In this document: in pieces, positions 6,846 to 13,273 of the stretch
Layout: every line of letters begins with the position of its first letter
How positions within the stretch are numbered: the first letter of the stretch is position 1
NCBI GenBank assembly: GCA_012517025.1
Contig: JAAYVT010000080.1
Location: 1-13,273, forward strand
Reading direction: 5' to 3'
DNA: 13,273 nt
DNA from: Phyllobacteriaceae bacterium
Lineage (GTDB): Bacteria > Pseudomonadota > Alphaproteobacteria > Rhizobiales > Ancalomicrobiaceae
Notes under the pieces: generated by a model
Seen by the model: the letters and a program-made list of their open reading frames with translations, nothing else
Database searches by the model: none
What the model was told of the DNA's origin: nothing
Made by a program: the position numbers and the translations under genes

Positions 6846-7127
6846 GTCGGTCGTCCTCCCAGCGTGGGCCGCCTCGTTTCGGGCGGAGGGCGTGTGCCTC
6901 TCCCACGGTGATTGCTCACGTCCCCTCAGGATAGGGCCGCCTCGCGGACGGGACCAGAGGGAGATGCGGCGATGCTTCGCCGCGAAATCGAGACATTCAC
7001 GCGGAACACTCGCAATTCCGGCATCATCACACATCCCTCTCGGCGAGATCGACCCCACGGTTCGGTATCTGGGGATCGAGGTCGAGGGCGCCGTTCGACG
7101 ATTGCGTGCCCGCACCGGGCTCTGCCG
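6846..7127. other. Spacer between LysR and AraC genes
   Basis: This 282-base interval contains the AraC ribosome site at its left end and two small hairpins. One is GCCCG (7108-7112) with CGGGC (7116-7120), eight bases after the LysR stop, which could be a weak terminator but lacks a T run. The other is GCGGCGA (6966-6972) with TCGCCGC (6977-6983) around TGCT. The AraC promoter must lie here or further upstream; I could not place one. No convincing gene was found. Confidence 0.4.
6855..6860 (-). promoter_or_regulatory. Shine-Dalgarno site that supports the AraC GTG start
   Basis: On the minus strand the sequence reads GGGAGG, nine bases, then GTG AAG GAC. This is the best ribosome site in the open frame and decides for GTG at 6845 over the upstream ATG at 7115. 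Confidence 0.65.
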
Positions 7128-8042
7128 TCAGAGCCGGTGGTCGCTGCGCGGCGTTTGGAAAACCTGCCGGAAATAGTCGCGGAAGGTCGCCATCGCCGGC
7201 GTGATCTCGGCGGATCGTTTCCACGCCAGGCCGACGTCCATCGACGGCACCGGGTCGGAGAGCAACCGCGTCTCGATCCGCTTGCCCTCGAGCGACCACG
7301 GCCGATGGACGAGGTCCGACAGGATCGCCACGCCGCGCCCGTTCGCCACCATCGAACGCACCGCCTCGACCGACGAGGTGCGCAGGATGACGTTGGGCTG
7401 GGCCTGTGCCCGGTTCCAGTATTTGAGCGACGAATAGGCGGCCTCGTCGACCGTCAGCATGACGTAGGGCTCGGCCGAGACGCGCTCGAGGCTGACCGTC
7501 GAGAGCTGGGTCAGCGGATGACGCGCCGCCATCCACAGCCGCCGGATCGAGGAATGGAGCGTCTCGGAGACCAGTTCCGGATTGGCGACGTTCGAGGTCA
7601 GCAACACCGCGATGTCGTAGCGATTGGTGAGCAGTCCCTCCTCGATCGCCTCGCGGTTGGTCTCGAAGAGTTGCAGCTTCAGCTCCGGGTGCAACCGCTC
7701 GAGGCGCTCGAGATGGGCCGGCAGGAAGTAGCCGATGACGGTGTAGGTCGCCGCCACGGTCAGCGTGCCGCGCACCTCGCGATGGGGGGCCCGCAGGGAC
7801 ATCGCCTCGTCGATCTTGGCGAGGATGTCGTAGGCATGTTCGAGGAAGCGCCGCCCGGTGTCGGTCAGTTCCATGCCGACCGAGGAGCGTCGGAACAGGT
7901 CGGTGCCGAGCGTCTGCTCGAGCTCCTTGATCGCCGTCGTCACCGCCGATTGCGAGATCGACAGCCCCACCGCCGCCTGGGAGATCTGCCCCAATTCGGC
8001 TGTGGCGACGAAATACTTCAACTGACGGATGGAGAAGCTCAT
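7128..8042 (-). CDS. LysR family transcriptional regulator
   Basis: A 304-residue LysR-type regulator. The N-terminal winged helix-turn-helix covers about residues 3-62 (IRQLKYFVATAELGQISQAA, then SISQSAVTTAIKELEQTLGT), followed by a linker helix and a two-lobed effector-binding domain from about residue 92 (RGTLTVAATYTVIGYFLP) to the end. The start at 8042 gives the usual MSFSIRQLKYF beginning; an in-frame ATG at 8123 would add an AT-rich, unusual 27-residue extension and is rejected. A GGAG lies ten bases upstream. The gene is divergent from the pxpA-biotin carboxylase operon and the shared intergenic region contains a LysR-type dyad, so this is most likely the inducer-responsive activator of that operon and an autorepressor (family knowledge plus context). 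The effector is unknown. Confidence 0.93.
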   Translation of the reverse strand: MSFSIRQLKYFVATAELGQISQAAVGLSISQSAVTTAIKELEQTLGTDLFRRSSVGMELTDTGRRFLEHAYDILAKIDEAMSLRAPHREVRGTLTVAATYTVIGYFLPAHLERLERLHPELKLQLFETNREAIEEGLLTNRYDIAVLLTSNVANPELVSETLHSSIRRLWMAARHPLTQLSTVSLERVSAEPYVMLTVDEAAYSSLKYWNRAQAQPNVILRTSSVEAVRSMVANGRGVAILSDLVHRPWSLEGKRIETRLLSDPVPSMDVGLAWKRSAEITPAMATFRDYFRQVFQTPRSDHRL

Positions 8043-8155
8043 CGGCCGCGTGCTCCACTTTCGAGCATGGGATATCCGAAATTCAGAAGGGCCGATACGC
8101 GGAAATCGAAAATAGAAGCCCAATTTCGAGGCATCGACAAAGCCGAATCAATGAT

Positions 8156-8169
8156 TTCAATTCGTTGAA
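8156..8169. promoter_or_regulatory. Inverted repeat TTCAA-N4-TTGAA, possible second LysR site
   Basis: A perfect 5-bp dyad (8156-8160 with 8165-8169) in the LysR-pxpA intergenic region, about 30 bases upstream of the stronger dyad at 8192-8206. LysR proteins commonly bind two adjacent sites, a recognition site and an activation site, so this is a candidate partner. Short dyads are frequent in AT-richer DNA, so confidence is modest. Confidence 0.35.
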
Positions 8170-8186
8170 CCAACCCAAACCGTGGG

Positions 8187-8206
8187 CAGAATTCTGATTT
8201 TCAGAA
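8187..8206. promoter_or_regulatory. LysR-type operator: overlapping CAGAA/TTCTG half-sites
   Basis: CAGAATTCTG (8187-8196) is a perfect palindrome that overlaps a second dyad, TTCTGA-TTT-TCAGAA (8192-8206). Within the latter, TCTGATTTTCAGA fits the LysR consensus T-N11-A with full dyad symmetry. Another TTCAGAA half-site is at 8082-8088. The array sits between the divergent LysR and pxpA genes, just upstream of a plausible promoter. Confidence 0.6.
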
Positions 8207-8230
8207 ATGACACGTTCCAAAAACAATAAT
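8200..8230 (+). promoter_or_regulatory. Tentative promoter of the pxpA operon
   Basis: AATAAT at 8225-8230 matches five of six bases of the -10 consensus. A weak -35, TTCAGA (8200-8205, four of six), is 19 bases upstream and overlaps the LysR dyad. A poor -35 touching the regulator site is typical of LysR-activated promoters. It would give a leader of about 100 bases before the GTG start. Confidence 0.35.
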
Positions 8231-8329
8231 TCCAAATTCCCGGGCCGCTGCTAGCGTTTTCTACCGACGGAAGACGCGAGGTCGGCGAGATCGAACCGCC
8301 GATGTCGCGCCGACCGGAGAAGACAATTC

Positions 8330-8334
8330 GGGAG
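8330..8334 (+). promoter_or_regulatory. Shine-Dalgarno site that supports the pxpA GTG start
   Basis: GGGAG lies nine bases before GTG at 8344. The alternative in-frame ATG at 8302 has no comparable site and would add 14 residues not expected in the family, whose members begin just before the first beta strand. Confidence 0.6.
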
Positions 8335-8343
8335 TGCGCCGCA

Positions 8344-9120
8344 GTGCCAGCCAAGACGATCATCGACGTGAATTGCGACATGGGCGAGAGCTTCGGTCAC
8401 TGGACGCTCGGCGACACCGCGGATGCCGCGTTGATGCCGCTGATCAGCTCGGCCAACATCGCCACGGGCTTCCACGCCGGCGACCCCAACCTGATGGATC
8501 GCACCGTCCGTCTCGCCAAGGAGTTCGGCGTCGGCGTCGGCGCCCACCCCGGCTTCCGCGATCTGCTCGGCTTCGGCCGCCGCTTCATCGGCGCCAGCGC
8601 CGAGGAACTGGTCAACGACGTCGTCTATCAGGTCGGCGCGCTGCGCGAATTCGCTCGCCGCCACGACCTGCGCCTCCAGCACGTCAAGCCGCACGGCGCC
8701 CTCTACATGCACGCCGCCCGCGACGAGGCCTTCTCGCGGACGCTGGTCGACATGCTGCGCCGCACCGCTCCCGACATGGCGCTCTACTGCATGGCCTCCT
8801 CGGTCACCTGCGAGGTCGCCCGCTCGGCCGGTCATCCGATCGTGCGCGAGTTCTACGCCGACCGCGACTACGACCGGACCGGCTCGATCGTCTTCACCCG
8901 CCGCGTCGGCGCCCTCGATCCGCAGCGCCTCGCCGACAAGGTGCTCAGGGCCTGCGTCGACGGCAAGGTCGAGACGGTGGAGGGCGACGTCATCGACATC
9001 GACTTCGACTCCGTCTGTTTCCATTCCGACACGCCCGGCGCCCTGGCGATCGGCGAGGCGCTGCGCGCCGCGCTGGTGGCCGCCGAGATCCGCATCGCGC
9101 CGCCCGCGATCCAGGGCTGA
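8344..9120 (+). CDS. pxpA: LamB/YcsF family protein, 5-oxoprolinase subunit PxpA-like
   Basis: A 258-residue LamB/YcsF protein. In the characterised 5-oxoprolinase PxpABC this subunit works with PxpB and PxpC in ATP-dependent opening of 5-oxoproline to glutamate. Family landmarks are all present: IDVNCDMGES (7-16), SSANIATGFHAGD (35-47), GAHPGFRDLLGFGRR (66-80), HVKPHGALY (113-121), and VCFHSDTPGA (224-233) near the end. The Thr in ANIATGF and the Ser in FHSD differ from the E. coli protein as I remember it (ANIACGF, LHGD), so this is a diverged branch. It has no signal peptide. It is the first gene of an operon that also encodes biotin carboxylase, biotin carrier and two carboxyltransferase-type subunits. 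Here it may therefore serve a carboxylase-linked hydrolysis rather than plain 5-oxoproline cleavage (inference). Confidence 0.9.
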   Translation: MPAKTIIDVNCDMGESFGHWTLGDTADAALMPLISSANIATGFHAGDPNLMDRTVRLAKEFGVGVGAHPGFRDLLGFGRRFIGASAEELVNDVVYQVGALREFARRHDLRLQHVKPHGALYMHAARDEAFSRTLVDMLRRTAPDMALYCMASSVTCEVARSAGHPIVREFYADRDYDRTGSIVFTRRVGALDPQRLADKVLRACVDGKVETVEGDVIDIDFDSVCFHSDTPGALAIGEALRAALVAAEIRIAPPAIQG

Positions 9121-9147
9121 ACCGACGGCAGAGACCAGGAGAAGACC

Positions 9148-9390
9148 ATGACCATCCAGACGATCCTCGCCCCCATCCCCGGCATTTTCTACCGCTCGCC
9201 CGCCCCCGACCAACCGGTCTTCAAGCAGGAGGGCGACGCCGTCGCCGTCGGCGAGACCATCGGCCTGATCGAGGTGATGAAGACCTTCACCCCGGTCGTC
9301 GCCGAGGCCGCCGGCACGATCGCCGCGTTCCACGTCGAGAACGAAGACGCGGTGATGGCCGGTCTCCCCCTCTACGACCTCGACGCCTGA
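9148..9390 (+). CDS. Short biotin carboxyl carrier protein (biotinyl domain only)
   Basis: An 80-residue single biotinyl/lipoyl-fold domain that carries CO2 as carboxybiotin between the biotin carboxylase and carboxyltransferase. The biotin attachment motif reads EVMKTF (42-47), with Lys45 the biotinylated residue; Met on its amino side is the standard signature. PIPGIFYRSPAP (10-20) and the GD turn near 29-30 match BCCP C-terminal domains. Ordinary AccB is about 150 residues with a Pro/Ala-rich linker and N-terminal region for binding biotin carboxylase, both missing here. The gene is preceded by AGGAGAAG and lies 27 bases after pxpA and 10 bases before the biotin carboxylase gene. Most likely it is a dedicated carrier for the carboxylase encoded by this operon, not the fatty acid synthesis subunit. 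Confidence 0.93.
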   Translation: MTIQTILAPIPGIFYRSPAPDQPVFKQEGDAVAVGETIGLIEVMKTFTPVVAEAAGTIAAFHVENEDAVMAGLPLYDLDA

Positions 9391-9400
9391 GGACGAGACC

Positions 9401-10771
<1,371 letters not shown>

Positions 10772-10781
10772 GGAGAGACCC

Positions 10782-11651
10782 ATGAAGACGCGCTACTCCT
10801 TCGGAGGCGACGAGCATCTCTTCGTCGAGATCGACGAGGCCATGTCGCTCGACGCCTTCTTCAAGAGCCTGTCGATGTGCAACGCGGTCAAGGAGGCCGG
10901 CATTCGCGGCGTCACCGAGATCTGCCCGGCCAACGCCTCGATGCAGGTGAAGTTCGACCCCGATCTCATCGCCCCGGACGACCTCTTCGCCGAGGTGAAG
11001 GCGCTCGAGGCGGCGGCCGAGAAGTCCGACCACGTGCTGAAGACCCGCATCGTCGAGATCCCGGTCCTCTACGACGACCCGTGGACGCACGAGACGCTGA
11101 TGCGCTTCCGCGAGCGTCACCAGGATCCGACCAAGACCGATCTCGAATACGCCGCCGCGATCAACGGTTACGCCGGCGTGCCGGAGTTCGTCGCCGCCCA
11201 TTCCGGCGCGCCGTGGTTCGTGTCGATGGTCGGCTTCGTCGCCGGCCTGCCGTTCATGTACCAGATGGTCGAGCGCGCCAAACAGATCGAGGTGCCGAAG
11301 TATCTGCGCCCGCGCACCGACACGCCGCGCCTCACCGTCGGTCACGGCGGCTGCTTCGGCTGCATCTATTCGGTGCGTGGCGCCGGCGGTTACCAGCTCT
11401 TCGGCATCACCCCGATGCCGATCTACGATCCCAAGCAGGAGATCAGCTATCTCAAGGAGATGATGACCTTCTTTCTGCCGGGCGACATCGTGCAGTTCCG
11501 CTCGGTCGGCCGCGAGGAATACGACCAGGCGGTGGCCGAGGTCGACGCCGGCCGCTACCACCCGCTGATCCGCCCGGTCACCTTCTCGCTCGATGCCTTC
11601 CATGCCGACCCCGCCGGCACCACCGCCAAGCTCCAGGAGGCGCTGCAATGA
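10782..11651 (+). CDS. Carboxyltransferase-type subunit, PxpB/KipI (allophanate hydrolase subunit 1) superfamily
   Basis: A 289-residue protein with the C-D half (PF02682) of the urea-carboxylase-type carboxyltransferase fold. The N-terminal half (FGGDEHLFVEI at 7-17, then ITE-like VTEICPANASMQVKFD at 44-59) matches family members. The core has GFVAGLPFM (151-159), PKYLRPRTDTP (172-182) and GGYQLFGIT (202-210), then LPGDIVQF (232-239). Ordinary KipI/PxpB proteins, as I recall, are about 220 residues and read PGGW-x-IIGRT here. The KY...RT.TP string and GGYQ instead resemble urea carboxylase, whose equivalent reads KYNPARTWTP and GGYQ. Default annotation would be 5-oxoprolinase subunit B; I favour a carboxyltransferase half. 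It has no signal peptide. GGAGAG precedes the ATG, and its TGA overlaps the next gene's ATG in ATGA, so the two subunits are probably made in equal amounts. Confidence 0.88.
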   Translation: MKTRYSFGGDEHLFVEIDEAMSLDAFFKSLSMCNAVKEAGIRGVTEICPANASMQVKFDPDLIAPDDLFAEVKALEAAAEKSDHVLKTRIVEIPVLYDDPWTHETLMRFRERHQDPTKTDLEYAAAINGYAGVPEFVAAHSGAPWFVSMVGFVAGLPFMYQMVERAKQIEVPKYLRPRTDTPRLTVGHGGCFGCIYSVRGAGGYQLFGITPMPIYDPKQEISYLKEMMTFFLPGDIVQFRSVGREEYDQAVAEVDAGRYHPLIRPVTFSLDAFHADPAGTTAKLQEALQ

Positions 11652-12622
11652 CCATCGAGGTCGTCAAGCCCGGCCTTTCGACCACGGTCCAGGACCTCGG
11701 TCGGCCCGGTTGGTATCATCTCGGCATCCCGATGTCGGGCGCCATGGACCGTCAGGCGATGCGCGCCGCCAACCTCCTCGTCGGCAACGACGAGGGTGCG
11801 GCGACGCTCGAGATCACCTTCCTCGGCCCGGAGCTGAAGTTCGGCGAGGCCGCCCTCGTCGCGGTGACCGGCGCCGAGCTGCCGCCCAAGGTCGACGGCG
11901 TCGTCCGCCCGACCTGGACCGCGTTCCGTGTCGAGGCGGGGCAGACGCTCTCCTTCGACTTCCTGAAGGCGGGGGCGCGCGCCTATCTGGCGGTCGCCGG
12001 CGGCATCGACGTGCCGGTGGTGCTGGGCAGCCGCTCGACCTATCCGCTCGGCGCGCTCGGCGGCCATCAGGGCCGCAAGCTCGAGGCCGGCGACGTCCTG
12101 CCGGTCGGCACGCCCGAGAAAACCGTCGCGGAAGGGCGCAGCCTCGCCCCCGAGCTGCGCCGGCCGCTGCCCAAGACGGCGGAACTGCGCATGATCCCCG
12201 GGCTCTACTGGCACCGCCTGACGGCGGAGGCGGGCGAGACCGTCCTCGCCGACACCTGGAAGGTGGCGCCCGAGGCCGACCGCATCGGCTATCGCTTCCG
12301 CGGCGGCCGCAAGATGAGCTTCGTCGATCGCGATCCGCCCTTCGGTGCCGGCTCCGACCCGTCCAACGTGGTCGACTGCTGCTATCCCTACGGCTCGATC
12401 CAGATCCCCGGCGGTCTGGAGCCGATCGTCCTGCATCGCGATGCGGTGTCGGGCGGCGGTTACTTCATGATCGGCACGGTGATCTCCGCCGACATGGACC
12501 TGATCGGGCAGTTGCAGCCGAACACCCAGACCCGCTTCGTTCCCGTCGACATGACGGCGGCGCTCGCCGCCCGCCGTGAGCGGCGCGGAGCGCTGGACGA
12601 GATCCGCCGCGCCCTCGCCTGA
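11648..12622 (+). CDS. Carboxyltransferase-type subunit, PxpC/KipA (allophanate hydrolase subunit 2) superfamily
   Basis: A 324-residue protein with the A-B half (PF02626) of the urea-carboxylase-type carboxyltransferase, expected to bind the CD-half protein and accept CO2 from carboxybiotin. It opens with the family hallmark KPGLSTTVQDLGRPG (7-21), then GIPMSGAMDRQAMRAANLLV (26-45), YLAVAGGIDVPVVLGSRSTY (113-132), ELRMIPGL (179-186) and, near the C-terminus, PSNVVDCCYPYGSIQIPG (238-255). The PSN..D..Y..G pattern resembles urea carboxylase (PSNIHDNPYAIG-type) from memory, and GPQ usually found after the RV(M) strand is GLY here. AGGAGG is seven bases before the ATG, the best ribosome site in the window, and the start overlaps the previous stop by four bases. 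It is followed by paired hairpins and then the binding-protein gene. Confidence 0.9.
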   Translation: MTIEVVKPGLSTTVQDLGRPGWYHLGIPMSGAMDRQAMRAANLLVGNDEGAATLEITFLGPELKFGEAALVAVTGAELPPKVDGVVRPTWTAFRVEAGQTLSFDFLKAGARAYLAVAGGIDVPVVLGSRSTYPLGALGGHQGRKLEAGDVLPVGTPEKTVAEGRSLAPELRRPLPKTAELRMIPGLYWHRLTAEAGETVLADTWKVAPEADRIGYRFRGGRKMSFVDRDPPFGAGSDPSNVVDCCYPYGSIQIPGGLEPIVLHRDAVSGGGYFMIGTVISADMDLIGQLQPNTQTRFVPVDMTAALAARRERRGALDEIRRALA

Positions 12623-12747
12623 GGACACGGCATCCCGTCCCCTTCCGGAAGGTCCGCCTTCCCCATCCCCGGAACCTTCACCGGAGAAACCTCGGTTTCT
12701 CCGAACCTTCCCCTCTGCTCGCAAGCAACCGAGAGGATACCGGACCC
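12623..12747 (+). repeat. Intercistronic region with two perfect hairpins
   Basis: The 125-base gap contains GGAAGG (12647-12652) with CCTTCC (12657-12662), loop TCCG, and CGGAGAAAC (12682-12690) with GTTTCTCCG (12695-12703), loop CTCG, a perfect 9-bp stem. An 8-base direct repeat, GAACCTTC, flanks the second stem (12672-12679 and 12703-12710). No T run follows, so full termination is unlikely. Such structures between an enzyme operon and a binding-protein gene commonly block 3' exonucleases or reduce read-through, which would let the periplasmic protein be expressed at a different level. Confidence 0.6.
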
Positions 12748-13273
12748 ATGCGTCGCATCCCTGTTCTGATGGCCGCGTCCCTCGCGGCGACCCTCGCCTC
12801 CGCCACGCTGGCGCGCGCCGCCGACGCCCCCTGGTTCCCCTATCCGGCCGAACAGGTGGTGCCGCCCTTCGCCGCCGACGGCAAGGCCGAGCCGATCTCC
12901 TACGTGCCGCTGGAGAAGGCCTCCAAGCATTGGAAGATCTGCGTTTCCTTCCCGCACATGAAGGACGCCTATTGGCTCGGAGTCGACTACGGCGTCGTCG
13001 AGGAAGCCAAGCGCCTCGGCGTCGAGTTGGTGGTGGTGGAAGCCGGCGGCTACACCGAGCTCGCCAAGCAGATCTCGCAGATCGAGGACTGCGTCGCCAA
13101 CGGCGCCCAGGCGGTGACGATCGGCGCCATCTCCGCCGACGGTCTCGCCTCGGTGGTGGGCGAGCTGAAGAAGAAGAACGTGCCGGTGGTCGATCTCGTC
13201 AACGGCATCAACTCGCCCGACGTGGCGGCGAAGTCGCTCGTCTCGTTCTACACCATGGGCTACCAGACCGGCG
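12748..13273 (+). CDS. TorT-like periplasmic substrate-binding protein, C-terminus beyond the right edge
   Basis: The first 175 residues of a periplasmic binding protein of the sugar-type (Peripla_BP) fold. A Sec signal peptide is clear: MRR, a hydrophobic stretch to about residue 21, and cleavage after ARA (24). The mature start contains WKICVSFPHMKDAYWLGVDYG and LVVVEAGGYTELAKQISQIEDC (pieces of each shown), which resemble E. coli TorT as I remember it (WKLCALYPSLKDSYWL..., EAGGYSQL...QIDQC). TorT proper senses TMAO with TorS. No torS or torR is visible, and in alphaproteobacteria many relatives are the binding protein of an ABC importer, which is what operon position suggests. GAGAGG lies about 11 bases before the ATG. 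The ligand is probably the small nitrogen compound handled by the carboxylase operon, but that is inference. The remaining half of the protein and any permease/ATPase genes are outside the window. Confidence 0.87.
   Translation, partial: MRRIPVLMAASLAATLASATLARAADAPWFPYPAEQVVPPFAADGKAEPISYVPLEKASKHWKICVSFPHMKDAYWLGVDYGVVEEAKRLGVELVVVEAGGYTELAKQISQIEDCVANGAQAVTIGAISADGLASVVGELKKKNVPVVDLVNGINSPDVAAKSLVSFYTMGYQTG

Noticed and set aside
6846..7115. N-terminal 90-codon extension of the AraC protein
   Set aside because: Extra residues are Arg/Pro-rich with no domain, and the GTG at 6845 has a much better ribosome site.
8043..8123. 27-residue N-terminal extension of LysR from ATG at 8123
   Set aside because: The HTH domain starts normally at MSFSIRQLKYF; the extension falls in the AT-rich regulatory region.
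8302..8343. ATG at 8302 as pxpA start
   Set aside because: No good ribosome site and 14 additional residues before the first family strand; GTG at 8344 fits better.

Overview
The window is very GC-rich, with strongly G/C-biased third codon positions and long antisense shadow frames. Gene content (AraC and LysR regulators, CoA-ester catabolism, a LamB/YcsF-biotin carboxylase operon, a TorT-like binding protein) suggests an alphaproteobacterium, probably of the Hyphomicrobiales. That placement is an inference from composition and gene style; no rRNA or other phylogenetic marker is present. No tRNA, rRNA, IS element, CRISPR array or phage gene was seen.

Left half (about 1-5602, all minus strand): a catabolic cluster, read from right to left. 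It starts with an acyl-CoA ligase (AMP-binding), then a short-chain dehydrogenase (SDR), a metal-dependent cyclase-family hydrolase, an 82-residue protein of unknown function, an acyl-CoA dehydrogenase, and a second SDR that runs off the left edge. Together these can activate a carboxylic acid to its CoA ester, introduce a double bond, oxidise a hydroxyl group and hydrolyse a ring or amide-like intermediate. The substrate cannot be read from the sequence. An AraC-family regulator gene lies upstream (5991-6845, minus), separated from the ligase by a 388-base non-coding region with inverted and direct repeats that may be operators. A very strong 13-bp hairpin, followed by a second 9-bp hairpin, lies just after the cyclase stop codon and may terminate or attenuate transcription inside the cluster.

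Centre (about 5991-8343): the AraC gene, a 282-base spacer, then a LysR-family gene (7128-8042, minus). LysR is transcribed divergently from the right-hand operon across a 301-base AT-richer intergenic region that holds a good T-N11-A dyad and a plausible promoter.

Right half (8344 to the right edge, plus strand): a tight operon encoding a LamB/YcsF (PxpA) protein, an 80-residue biotinyl carrier protein, a biotin carboxylase, and two carboxyltransferase-type subunits of the PxpB/KipI and PxpC/KipA superfamilies. A TorT-like periplasmic binding protein follows and is cut by the window edge. The two last subunits carry residues that resemble the carboxyltransferase domains of urea carboxylase more than ordinary 5-oxoprolinase subunits. 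My interpretation is that the operon encodes a split, urea-carboxylase-like biotin enzyme that N-carboxylates an imported amide, lactam or guanidine-type compound, with the PxpA-like protein acting on the same substrate or the product. The binding protein would be part of the matching ABC importer, and LysR the inducer-responsive switch. This is the most interesting system in the window; its substrate is unknown.
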